Assembly: GCF_964204645.1 (NCBI RefSeq)
Contig: NC_134025.1
Location: forward strand, 25,574,001 to 25,638,000
Reading direction: 5' to 3'
Source: Tubulanus polymorphus
Lineage: Eukaryota > Nemertea > Palaeonemertea > Tubulaniformes > Tubulanidae
DNA: 64,000 nt
Shown here piece by piece: positions 12,958-24,657 of the stretch. Each line of letters starts with the position of its first letter. The first letter of the stretch is position 1. The position numbers and the translations under genes were made by a program. The notes beneath the pieces are model-generated. The model saw nothing but the letters and a program-made list of their open reading frames with translations. It was not told where the DNA came from and ran no database searches.

Positions 12958-13344
12958 TATCAAAAATCGAGAGAGAAATCGGCCCTGAAATATAGAACGG
13001 ATTAAATGCTGAAAAATAGAACGGATTAATTAACACAGAACAGTACAGGACAATACGGAGACGAACAGTAACACATAAAACATAAAGACGTCGTTCCTCA
13101 GGAAGCAGGAACAGGAGCAGGAGCGGGAGCGCAGCGAAGATCGCCAGAAGGAGAATCCACAGTAGCATGTTCACAGTGTGAGTAAGCTGAGGTGAATGGC
13201 CTATGCTTGTGGTGTACACCGTGGTTAGCCGGTGACGTATTCAATAGCGCGTATGAATGCTATCAACAACTCTGAAAACAAGTAAGTATAGTAGGTCGCA
13301 TTCATGGATGCGACGCATTTGTGAATTATCCAGTAATTATTGAT

Positions 13345-13445
13345 CTTTATTCTTAGAGAATGTACGGGGGTGTCCCGGGTTCGAATCCAGTAATAATATT
13401 GATCTTTATTCTAAGAAGTCCTGATGTTGAATAGAGGAGGGTGTC
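13345..13445 (+). repeat. Dispersed copy of the 76-bp B-box repeat
   Basis: GTGTCCCGGGTTCGAATCC followed by AGTAAT, TTTATTCTAAGAA and TCCTGATGTTGAATAGAGG matches the 76-bp unit of 4301-4660 with substitutions. The sequence AGTAATTATTGATCTTTATTC just upstream (13331-13352) is part of a second partial unit. Confidence 0.6.
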
Positions 13446-14203
13446 ACTGTGTGTGTCTACACTGAGTGTGTACGCTCAATTTTTCCGGTTTTATGATGCA
13501 TTTGGTGGAAACCGAGGGATTTGTTTGCAGAGGTGGACATGCATGATGGTTCCACTTAAGTGGATGGTCGGACCACACGATGGTGCATCTGCATGGTTAA
13601 GTCTTGAAATCAACTACACAGATAATCCGATCCGCTAAGTGACCGTATAGTGCTGCCCCTAAGATTCGTCGCCGAGTTTTGTAAAATTCCAGCGTCCACG
13701 TTATAGCGGTTACCAAGATGGTTGACAAGTGTTGCTAAGAACGCTAGAATTGACAATATTTTATTACAATACTTTGGAATATGGAATAAGTACCTGGCCG
13801 GCCCTATCAGATTAAAGATGCCAAAACAAGAAGCTGAACAAATAATCGACTGCGTGAGTAATGACTAGGGGTCAATTTTAAAGTTTCGATTTTTAGCTAA
13901 TAAAAAAGGGCGTGTGCAAGAAACTGAAAATGAATGAATGCGAACTTTAATTTAAAGTTTTAAAATTTTAGTAGGCCTAGTTAACGGACACGTTAGTAGA
14001 ACAACATTTTTAGAACTTTTACTTTAATTGAACTCTTAAATTTTACAATAAAAAAAACTTTCGAGTAAAAAACGATAAAGTAGAGACAGGTGAAAGTTAC
14101 ATAGGCCTAAATAGTAAAGCAAGTTGAGTAAGTTGAGGCCTATCATAAACGGAATTTATTTTTTGCGCATCTTCTATTAGCCTTCGATTCCACAAAATGG
14201 ACG
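13446..14203. other. Upstream region of the PPP1R36-like gene
   Basis: No coding sequence recognised. The region is A+T-rich and must hold the promoter and 5' UTR of the plus-strand gene that starts at 14204. I see no confident TATA box. Confidence 0.4.
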
Positions 14204-16716
14204 ATGGATATGGAAAGAAGAATCGAATACACTAGAGTATGTAAGGTAAGTCATAGGCCTCAATATGGGAAGTGTCTATGGAAATCATAGATGATGACAT
14301 CGCAGCTATAAAGTATTTGCTTTTTTTTTTAAAGTAACAATCCTGGTGCAGATAAACAAGAAAAGAAGAAAAGAGCAAAAGGAGGAACACACTTTCTGCA
14401 GGAGTTTGGATTGAAAATGACAGAAAGGTAGTTAGGATCAAGACTGATATTTGATATTTCATAGATTCACCTTTGCATTTTCAAAATTGAAATTTTCTCA
14501 ACAATCTGCTTCCAGAGTAACTCCAAATCTAGCTGGTCGAACGGGGATAGGTTTGCGGGGTGCCAGAGCCGGTTTGCATCGATCTGCAAATCGAGGAAAA
14601 CCAAAACCAGGAGAGGAAGAAACAGTTGTTTCTTTACAGAAAGTGAAAGGTGACTGATAATAGTTAATCAGTTGAATAGACCTTGATAAAGTAATTAACG
14701 TCTATTAGATGGCTCTTATTGATTATCTTTCCTTGCATATTTTAGATGTTGCTTATGATATGCTCGTTGATCTACAGTCAGTCTCACCAGTTTTTGATGA
14801 TCTTTATGAGTAAGTTCAAATGCGGGATTTACTATGATTTCAGTGGTTTTAGTAGCTACAGGTGAACTTCGGTTATTGGAGTTAGTTAGTTGACTATAGT
14901 CAAACTAAGTGAAACAAAATGTCAGTCCAGAAATGATTGACTACGGCATTGAGCATGGTTACATATACTTGGGACCTATTTCTAAGATGGCCGACACTGT
15001 GAAATGCATTACAACTGAACTATAGTGCGTTTGGTCTATATTTCCGACCACTAGTTGACTAGCTACGAAAACCTAAGTTCACCTAGTAATTCTGTGTTTT
15101 CTATTTTTCAGTACGGTTCAATTTGATGAGTTCCTCGTCTACATGCTCAGTTATTATCAATGTTATTTTGAAAAAATCGCGCAGGATAACAAACCCAACC
15201 CTATGAATATGTAAGTTAGAGCTCAATGTTTTACAGCAGAAAAATCTTAGGATCAACAATTTGGGAACTTATTTATTTTTGCTAGAGAACCTAGTGCAGC
15301 TGAACTGAAGGTCTATGAAGAAATTTGCAACAAACTGGAAGTCGCTCAGAAACAGCTGGGGAAGGCTTACTGTATTCTTATACTAGGATTAGGCCTGGAA
15401 CCATATCACCACATGGCATGTGGTTTGTAAGTAGTGTATTTAAAACCTTCGTGCATGATTTCTAAACCCTTGTTATAAAACTTTTACAAAAAGAATTTTT
15501 AATTGTTATTTCAGATCACGGGTTTCTGCTACATATACTGATCGAGATTTGTATGAGGTATAATTTAGGTTCATTAGATTTTATACTGAATTGGATTTGG
15601 AAAATATTCATAATGTCATTAAATGCCTTGTTTATTTCAGACTTTGTACGAATTCATTTCCTATGTTGTGTGGATTACGTTCAGACGAAAAGAATTTGAT
15701 AGTATTAGAAAAGAAGTTGGGCGAATGTTGCGTTCAGACACATTTAATCCGGCTCTACGTGTGAAAAATGCTCCCGAATCGGCCGATGAAAGAAAGCATT
15801 TGGAGAAGAAAACTGCTGCGCAGCAGAATAATAAAAATACCCCTGCTGAATACAGACGATTACATCCGTAAGTTTGCATTAGAATTTATTAATCTTTGAA
15901 TGCAATGTATGATGAATGGAGAAGTACTGAGCATAGGTTCTTTGATTTTTCTAGTAAACGTCCAGCTATCAAAAGTATCATACAGTAAGTTCATAATCAT
16001 TCTTGGTGGTCAGTTTATTGCCCTCGTCTCAAGAAACATACTCATAATCTGACATCCTTCCTACTTTCAGTCAAAGATCCCCAGCACTTGTATCAATACT
16101 GCCATCTCCAAAAGAGGAAGCTTCGTGGTTGTTTCAAAAGAGATCTGACATGTCAGTAGATTTCGGGTTTCTGTATCAATTTTGAATGGCTTTTCTACAA
16201 GTTGAGAATTGCATTTTGTCTATCTATTATTTCAGAACAGTACAGGATGATGGAGATCATATTGATGACATCAGAGTCCCAATAAATAGACATGAATTCA
16301 AGTCAGTAAAGCTTTCAACCTGCAGTTTTAATATGTGCTTCATATATACTGTTAAGACATTTCTGTATACTGTACTTTTAGAGCTGGAATTATTGGTGAA
16401 CCAATTAGTCAATTTAACCAGCAACTTGCCCCATTAGGAGCGGATATGGAAGATGGTGAAGATGAAGAAGGACAGGGAACTGACAGACGTGGGTCAAGTA
16501 TGGATTCACAACTTAAAGCAGGTAAATTCTATGGATCATTCATAATATTGTAATGGCAACAACAATCCCATACTACGCACTGTCAATCATCAGCACTGTT
16601 AAATCCTATGCAGACCTTTAACAATTTCGAATCTTTTTATTGTAGATCTCAGAGCTGGAACTGCCGTTACTCACACGACAACCGAAGCTTGTCTCAGCGA
16701 TGAAGAGGATGATTGA
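14204..16716 (+). CDS. PPP1R36: Protein phosphatase 1 regulatory subunit 36-like
   Basis: Thirteen exons join in frame to about 402 codons, close to the roughly 420 aa of human PPP1R36. Exons read 14204-14240, 14352-14427, 14516-14649, 14746-14809, 15112-15210, 15286-15426, 15515-15557, 15641-15867, 15955-15984, 16071-16151, 16236-16301, 16382-16521 and 16646-16716. The central part carries the features I associate with this family: a helical segment with CNKLEVAQKQLGKAYC, then YHHMACG, YEFISYVVWITFRRKEFDSI and VGRMLRSDTFNPALR. The C-terminus is acidic (LSDEEDD). DTVQF in the fifth exon could be a PP1 docking (RVxF-like) motif; that is inference. The family binds the PP1 catalytic subunit and is linked to spermatogenesis. 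The ATG at 14204 was chosen because it alone keeps phase into exon 2. The first two exons are the least certain part. Confidence 0.75.
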
Positions 16717-16746
16717 AAATAATGTCGAAAAATTCTTTTAAACATA

Positions 16747-16752
16747 AATAAA
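16747..16752 (+). terminator. Polyadenylation signal of PPP1R36-like gene
   Basis: AATAAA lies 30 bp after the TGA stop, and a second AATAAA lies at 16876-16881. The second is the more usual distance if the 3' UTR is about 170 bp. Confidence 0.5.
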
Positions 16753-17733
16753 TAGATTTATATGTGATTAATTATACACCGTCCAATTATGATGTTTGAT
16801 TTGTATTGATTATGAAGAATCTCCTGTTGTGATATTTTCCCTATAATCTATATTCAAACTATTTCTATTGTGTAAAATAAATCTGTATCGTTTGTTTTTA
16901 AACATGTTATGCATATCGTTTATTAATTAGTTGGTTCCATCATCATCATCATGATAATTTTTGAAGAAAAAGTTTTTTCTCTTTGATGTAGGATTTGTCT
17001 TTAATCGTTTAACGGTCGTCTTGCAGGTGACATCATAGTTCAACCAGTGTTGAGGACTGTTCATACACAACAGATGATAATTAGAGGATTTATAGACTTT
17101 GAGCGTCAGTCATGTCTTTTCTGCGTTCATCTACTGCGTTTTCGACCACCAATATGGTTTAGTCACGTAGAAAAAGCATGTGACCTTTTTGCAGTTGATC
17201 CTGGTGTCATAATACAGATATTCTGATGTTTTTGATAAACATGTAGGACTATACATAATTGATAAAAGATTATCTAACACAAAAACAAACAAAACGTGAT
17301 TTAATTTGATAACAATATTTAATTTTAGACTTCATCAGTAACAAATCTTCACTTAATGTATACACATAATATTGATAAAACTTTGAAAATAAATAGAATA
17401 CAAATATGGACGGAAGTATTATTATTGATCCAAGCTCAATTCACAGACATGGACATTTAAAATCAAATTTAAGAGGAAGCATTTTCCGGTTCTAACATAG
17501 ATGGAAATATTCATATCGAAATCACTAATGCTTCATAATCACAGCAGTTAATAACATATATAATGATTTAATATTTAGGTTATATAGGTTAAGGCTGTGT
17601 ATTTACAGTTTTTGATATGTTGATATATTTGTTACGATCTACTTCCAATACACCCCTAACCTCAAATACATAAAGTGCCCATATCCACAATTGATCAAAA
17701 TATCATGAGTCCAAAGTTTAAGAAGAGAATGTT
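16753..17733. other. Convergent 3' UTRs of PPP1R36-like and KIF9
   Basis: This gap of about 1 kb separates two genes that end facing each other. Nothing coding is seen. A short CATCATCAT run lies at about 16939-16950. Confidence 0.5.
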
Positions 17734-20700
17734 CTATTGTACTTGCAACATGGTAGGAGGTTTATCTCGAACGGATATAATTGGTGTACCTGGCTTACGA
17801 CGCATACCAGACTGCGGTTGAGACATAGCTGTTTCATAGGTTTTCTAAAAAGATAGAAGGAAAAATAAGAACCCATCAAACACATTCAAGACTGTTATTG
17901 TCATTAAAGGAAGATATTATTGACTTACTCTTCGCTGTGTTCTCATTTTAGCATTATAATAGGGCACTGAATCCGGGTTCTCCATCATTAATTCCATTTG
18001 TAAACGGTCAAATTTCTCCCCATCATCTTCCATCTATAATTACAATTCATTAAAGACTTTTATGGCCCCTCTACAAAAGCTAGTCTAAAGTTGTCGCTGC
18101 TGACAAACTACACGTTACCTTACCATTGTTTGGGGTAGTATTCCAGAACGGGTACCGAACCCATGCTCTGCGCTCGTCTGAATATCAGGGTTATCTAAGA
18201 AACTCTCAGAGTACCAATTATCAAATTCTGAAATAAAACAAATTAGACTTTCATTCTCGAGCTCCCTAACTGACAAATGTACTTCAATTGGATATAATGC
18301 GCATATGGTAGTTATCTTTTCTATACCTTGTATCAGTTTCTGTCTGCATTGATCAACCAATTTCTGACAGTACTGCACTTCAGTTTTAAGGTCTTTTAGT
18401 TCAGCATAGTCTGACTTGTACTGATGTTTCAATTCTTTCAGTTTTTTAATCTCCAAGAATTCCTCTTCAGTAATGATTATTTCTCCATCATCGTTTAGAA
18501 GTATTCCTAAACACAACGGTAAACGAGAACACATATAACAACTACTGATGCTACTGATTGAAAACCTGAATCTAGCGGAACCTACCATTAGCTTCGCGTT
18601 CTTGTTTCAAGGCTTCAAGACGCATTTTACTGTTGTCAATTTCCACTTTTGTGTTATTTATCTGTCTTGCCAGTTGAGAGTATGATTTTTTCTTTGTAGC
18701 AAAAATATCTAAAAGTTGAACAATTACAGTAGAATATACTAACGAGACATCATGAAGCATGCTGCAATCAAATATTCATTTAGACATGAAAACTAACCTT
18801 TATTTTCAGTAAGAATTCTATAAATCTCACTGCCTCGTTCTTGTCTAAACTCTTCAAATGCCGCAGTTCGATTTGGAGGAGTGCTATAAAGAGGAGACAG
18901 AAAATATCATGCAAACTATCATCCAAACATTGTCTTCCATTTCATCAGTTGGTATATATTGAATTATAGATTACCTTGGTCTCGGAGGTTGTATTACTGT
19001 TCTCTCACCCATTGAACTAGCTGGAGTTGTGGCTTCCATATGCAGTTCTTTTTCGCCTCCAGCAGATGGAGTGTGTGGGGTTGGAGCACCTTCTCCTTTT
19101 TGACTTGCAGGCGGACTGCTCGGACCTTTTGTTCCTAGTGGACTGAAACATTTAAAAGTGTGAAATACATTATGGAGTGAAGAAAGTGTCACAATCTTAC
19201 AATTCGTCAAAATAACCATGCTAAATACCTATTTCTTTCTTTTGACTTTCGCTTCATTTCACGTTTCTTGGCATTAATGACGGAAGTAGGTTCAGCTTTC
19301 GCACCTCTAGGAGCAACACCGACTCCAAAGCTCTGTCTATCAGGTTCACCAACAAATTGTATTTCATCGCCAAGAGTTTCAGCTTTCTGGGAGCCAGCAC
19401 TTATCGCCTGTGCTCTCGCTTGCTCCAACATGCCAGCATACTTCTCACGTACTCTCTCTTCAACTTCTCTCTCAATAGAACTGAAAGAGAAGAAATTCCA
19501 TACATCAGTAAGATATTCACAATTGGTTCAAACCCTATGTTAAACGAGGAGAACACTTACTTATAATATTCTTTGAAACATTCAAACACTCCATGTATCT
19601 GACGTATATTAACAATCTGAAGGAAAAGATAAACCTCTAGCAAACAAGCATATAACGTTAAGGGAATACATCTTATTATCTTGGTTCACAGTGTGAAAAC
19701 AATATTCTTATACATAACAGCAGATTATTCAAACATTTGCACGAATGAATAACTCAAAACTCACATCAATCTCTTCAAGTGTTCCCTCTAAATATCTCTG
19801 CACCTGCTGTTGGATGTCATATTTCTGCTGTTCAGATAACGCTTCATATGTAACTTGACTACGATTATTCTGCAATGAAAAATCGTCAGTTATTTGATAA
19901 GTGTTTTATCATCAATAGACAAAATCAACGAATACTAATGGTGGAAGAAGCCACAAACATTAAGCTAAAGCATCAATACATGTACATGTACTATAGTGCT
20001 TTCATAAAAACTGTACTTCACCAATGTAAACCAATTACAAAGTGGACAAAACCAGAATACTAAATACACAAAGCACTAAAAAACATGTTGCTCAGACAAT
20101 ATACGATCTATTGTGAAACATGCCATTAGTCTGGAAATAAGAAATGTGTACATAATTTGATTTTCAGTGTCTCTTACCACTAACAACTTATTTGAGTTGG
20201 GAGCCTGTAGAAATCAGATATTTATTTTTATGTTTATATCATCTTATCGTGAAACCAAATCATTTCAAAAAGGACAAAATTATCAGTAATGATGATAATC
20301 ATTAGCACTCTAGGACTTATGACTTTTAGATAGATAGTTGACTTACCAGAGTATCATGCATTGCTAGTTCATGCTTCAGTGCATATATTTCCTTTTCTAA
20401 CTTTTTTACCATTATCTACAAATGAATATGATAGAGACGACCGTGACAGAATATTCAAAATCCCGTTGTAACATAATATTGAATTCGAAAACTAAGATAC
20501 TCACCACTGGATCTATATTCTCATTGACGGCTGGTTCACTTCCTACACACATCATCCTTGTTGCAAATCTTAATGTCGAAATCTGGAATGCAAGGATATA
20601 GGCCTATCTTGCAGAGTTTATGAACTAGTGAGTGTCTTTATTTCGTGTCATTTATATAGGTAGCTTTTGACCCTTAACAACATTGTTTGATACAGTGGAA

Positions 20701-22422
20701 CCTCGTTATAGCGAACTCAGATACAACAATTTAACTAATATGAAATTCAATGTATTTCATACTGGATGTAACAAACTATCGGTTATAACAAATATATTTT
20801 CTGGTTCCGTGAAGTTCGCTGTAACGAGGTTCCGCTTTATGAGAAATTCAACACCTACTGTCTCTTCTATTTGCGCTGCTTCTCCCCATATATTAGCGAC
20901 CAGTATTGTACGACAATTGCCTCCGATGGAGTCCTTGAGATAATGAGTCAACTTCGTTTGTCGGAACGGAATGTGCTCTCTGCGTTTATCAGCAAGAGCA
21001 ATAATCGTTTGCTCGAGAAACGTCAGAGATTTATTAATGTACATTGCTTCTTGTTGTGTTTTGCCTTCAGACTACAAGACAGGAAAAGTTTCTATTTGAG
21101 CATACTTCAACAAAAAGTAAAATCTAGTCATGTGCAATTAGCAGCTATCAAAAACAAACCTTCGTCTTGCTCAGTCGTTCAGATCCGGCCAAATCAACAA
21201 AATTTATCTTAGAGATTGTGTATTTAGCATCTGATTGAACTCTTGAACGATTCTGAAAAAAGAAATATGCATGAATTGTAAGACATTTTCAATCACCAAA
21301 AACACCATATATACGGTATGCACCAGGTACACACCTCGATATAAACCGTAAAAATACAGTGTGATCTCGATGAAACTTTGTTGAGTGAATGTTCGGCAAT
21401 AGCTCTATTCATTTCACCCTATAAGAAAGAAAGAAAAATTTATATTGATTTATACAGCGTTTGGCATTAATCTTAGAAGAAATGTTGGAATTGATCTCAT
21501 TTCCATCTAGCCTAACATAAATCTTTGAGGATGCTACAGTGAACACATAATATGTACCTCGAATAAGAGATTCAGAGCATCTTCTTCATTTTGCGCAAGA
21601 TGACAGGACAGCCCCTTCACGTATACACCGTGCTGATCCTCTACTACTGCCATTGGCGATATTGGATTATTACTTTCAGGTAACGTGGACAGCAAATCAA
21701 ACATTGTCTCGTTATAAATCTCCAAATATGAAACTCTGCAAAACATATAAATCATACAGGTTATGTAAGTTTCCGCTATGTTAGTATTTTACATTTACTG
21801 ATTATATAAGATCCGAAATATACCTGACTGATATCGCACTCTCCGGCCGGTCATCAATTTCTCGGAAGATCTGTGACAACGATCTCGGGATGACTCCACG
21901 ATGTTTATAGTTTTCTGTAGCTCCGGTGACAGTAAACGTTTTACCAGCCCCAGTCTGACCATAGCACATTAACGTTCCTACAAAATTACTAAGTTGTAGA
22001 TACCTTTTGCTTTCTATATTAAAGAAAGAAGCTAAAATCATATACTGTGCCCCTACCATTGTAGCCGTCTAAAGCGGCACTAACCATGTCACGAGCACAT
22101 GTATCTTGAACTTGTTCCTGATTGGCATTGTGAAGGAGTCCGTCCATCTTAAACGACCAATCCAGAATCTGATTGTTCACAACACCTTTCTTCGCATCTC
22201 GTTTGCAATGGATGTTGATCGTCTGCCAAAAATGATTAAATAAAATGTCAGCTAATCTAACTACAGGACTACTGCATTTGACTACAATCTAGAGAATTAG
22301 AGGATGTCAGATATCCGTATACTCACTTTTCCATCTTTTTGGAGGTCGATCATTCCATGCGCAAAGTTTGAAGTCGGTCGAGTTCTCACCCAGACCTTCA
22401 CTTTCTTCGTACGTGCACTCAT
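17734..22422 (-). CDS. KIF9: Kinesin-like protein KIF9 (kinesin-9)
   Basis: A full kinesin-9 gene of about 20 exons. The start is the ATG at 22422 (MSARTKKVKVWVRTRP) and the stop is at 17734-17736. The motor domain fills the first third: the P-loop CYGQTGAGKT is near 21950, the family-typical VSYLEIYNETMFDLLSTLPE near 21700, switch I SSRSHCIF near 21360, switch II DLAGSERL near 21190, and YINKSLTFLEQTIIAL with HIPFRQTKLTH near 20960-21040. The tail has coiled coils and KIF9-specific blocks: VQRYLEGTLEEIDI near 19780, FVGEPDRQSFGVGVAP near 19320, and EVQYCQKLVDQCRQKL near 18350. Kinesin-9 motors act in axonemes of cilia and flagella. The gene has a MITE insertion in one intron and a candidate 27-nt microexon, listed separately. 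Confidence in the family is high; a few tail exon borders are approximate. Confidence 0.93.
20178..20204 (-). other. Candidate 27-nt cassette microexon of KIF9
   Basis: On the minus strand, CTACAG is followed by 27 bases encoding APNSNKLLV and then GTAAGA. The flanking exons end at HDTL (phase 0) and resume at NNRSQVTYE (phase 0), so inclusion adds nine residues without changing the frame. Human KIF9 as I know it runs from HDSL to NRTFVTY without such an insert, so it would be optional or lineage-specific. Confidence 0.5.
20691..20839. mobile_element. MITE in a KIF9 intron
   Basis: Terminal inverted repeats of about 27 bp (left GGAACCTCGTTATAGCGAAC at 20697-20716, right inverse at 20814-20833 with one mismatch in this core) enclose about 100 bp of A+T-rich DNA. 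TA at each end would fit the Tc1/mariner-type target site. No coding capacity. Its right edge lies only about 14 bp from the splice donor of the adjoining KIF9 exon (exon edge at about 20859). Confidence 0.75.
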
Positions 22423-24137
22423 GATTTTCTAAAAGAACAACGCGTAGGATTTCATTTAAAAAAAAACTGGCTCAAAAATATAGAAAAAAGGAAAAGCTAC
22501 AGTTATTTTTAGTTAGGCCTAACCGTTAAAAGACTTTTTAATTATTTACCCTCCTTAGTCTCTCATCGAATTTGTCAATTCTACATACGTTTTAAGCAAA
22601 TTTCTTGTAAGTCTTGATGCCTGATATAAAACTAGATCTCTTAATCCCTCTCTGACTCCACCGTTAATTCGTGTATCTTAATTTACCGATACATTTCTTC
22701 ACTAGAAACAAATCGACCCGGAAGTAAATTCTGTTTACGGGCTGTTGTCAAGTGATGGTTATCCATAAAATGCGGAACTGCATTTAATTCCTTTATGAAT
22801 TCCAAATCCGTGTTTTGCTTGTAACCAAACCCGGAAGTAAATGAAATGTCAAAATATTTTATTTTTTTAACAAAATTTTTTATTTGACATGAAATTCTTC
22901 TTCTTCTCCATCGATAACTCTGGAAACTAGAGTAATATCCCTTGAGGAATTAGCTAGTAGATGAAGAGTTAGATATACAGAGAGGTAAGCTGCTTAACTG
23001 GGGACTCTCTTGACTTGTTCTACTGTTATGCCTTTCAATTTGATGTTGAGGAAGTTGATGATGATGTCGATGATGATGGTTGTTGGTCACAAGTGTCGCA
23101 TCACAAGACACATGAGATGACCTCGCACACTCATTACAATTTAGGATGCTGCTGATAGTGACCTCTTCTTTAATTGAAATTCGTTCTGAAGGCCGTAGTG
23201 AGCGGTACCACTTTTTAACTGACCTAGTCTACTAGGCCTACTACTAGACCAAACTTTCACTTTCGGCAATTATCAATATATGGGCCATGGCGATGTAGCA
23301 GCGTGTCTTAAGGGATTTACTTTCATTATGATTGAATATAATTCCTACATTTTGAGTTACTTGTAAATCTATACACACTGGACATAGATTGTCAGATCAA
23401 AAGTGGATTATTGATAGTCATAGTTATCAGCAATCATTATCGAAGATGTACCCTACATCTACTGTTGTGCGATGATATAATGGCTAATTATTTTTGACGT
23501 TATAATGAGGCCTCAACTTGTGACCCCCTTGAAATGCCTGTACATTTCATTGAGAAAATAAGAAAACTGAGTCAAAATTTGCACATGGTAAAAACTCATA
23601 GTTCCATATTGATTAGGCTACCATATCAATACTATTAGGCCTATTACAGTTTTGTATCTTTGAATATGCCTATAGGGCCTATCTTGAAGTGTATCCCAAT
23701 TTCACTTTCTATGCTATCTGAGGGCCTGGTTCTCATTAAGCCTACCAAATCAGTCACCTAGGTAAAAATTAAATTTTCACCATGGGCATTTTAGGCCTGT
23801 ATCACAGCAGTCAAGATGATCTGAATCACATGCCAATTCATCATAAGACTGCAGTTTTGGTCATGTCGCTGGTGCTATGTGTATATTAGGTAGGCCTATT
23901 AAAGTATTAGGTCAGGTACACCTCCATTTGGTCTGCAAGTTATTCTACTGGGTCGTTCCAGCAGTCAGATGCTGTTCCTAAAGTGGATTCATTCCTAATG
24001 CAATCCCAAACAAAGAAAAATCATATCCCTCATGATTGAAAAAAGTGAAGTAATTCTAATGTTGGCTTGTGCTAAAATAATGGTACAATGATCATCGTGT
24101 TTGCAGGCTTATGCTGTAGAAATAAATATACTACAAG
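22423..24137. other. Divergent intergenic region upstream of KIF9
   Basis: This stretch holds the KIF9 promoter on the minus strand and possibly the upstream region of a distal ALS2 first exon at 24138. No coding frames were recognised. A GAT/GAC-rich microsatellite-like stretch lies at about 23040-23085. Confidence 0.45.
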
Positions 24138-24175
24138 ATGGCCGATGATTCTTGTTCGAAAGCGGAAGAAAGAAG
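24138..24175 (+). CDS. ALS2: Candidate distal first coding exon of ALS2
   Basis: ATG at 24138 opens MADDSCSKAEER and runs into AGAAG followed by GCAAGT, which is the ideal consensus of a GC-AG donor. Its phase (two bases left over) matches the ALS2 acceptor at 27250 exactly, giving an N-terminus that continues [13 protein letters not shown]. The composition resembles the charged N-terminus of vertebrate alsin, before the first RCC1-like strand. An alternative first exon at 27140 also fits in phase. If used, the intron is about 3.1 kb and contains the whole minus-strand arrestin-like gene. Confidence 0.45.
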
Positions 24176-24657
24176 GCAAGTAATAAATTGAACCCTTTAA
24201 CTGCAGTTTTATTTATAGATATTGCATTATATACACTCAGCCAATGGGCTGATCAGATCAGATAAGATAATGTTTATTTTATCAAAAGAATCGTTAGTAC
24301 AAAGTATTCAATTGAAGTAACATTGTATAGATACTTTATTGAGATCCTACATACTTAAATAAAAGGTATTCATAGGTGCTGTGTCAATATTTTAGTTAGG
24401 AATGGTTTCAAATAGTTCCTAAATGTTAATCTAATAGATGATAACATTTTTAGATATAGTCATTGCATGTGAGTTTAAAATAGAAAGTGCCTTGATCTAC
24501 CGGTATCGGTAATGCAAAATAATGCGTAATATTGTATATCAGTGACTGGTTATCTTATTATACATAAGGAGTTATCATATTACACGTATATAGGATCCTA
24601 GATCATAGGATACATAAAATGTCAGATGAATACATACAAACTCGAGAATACATTGTT

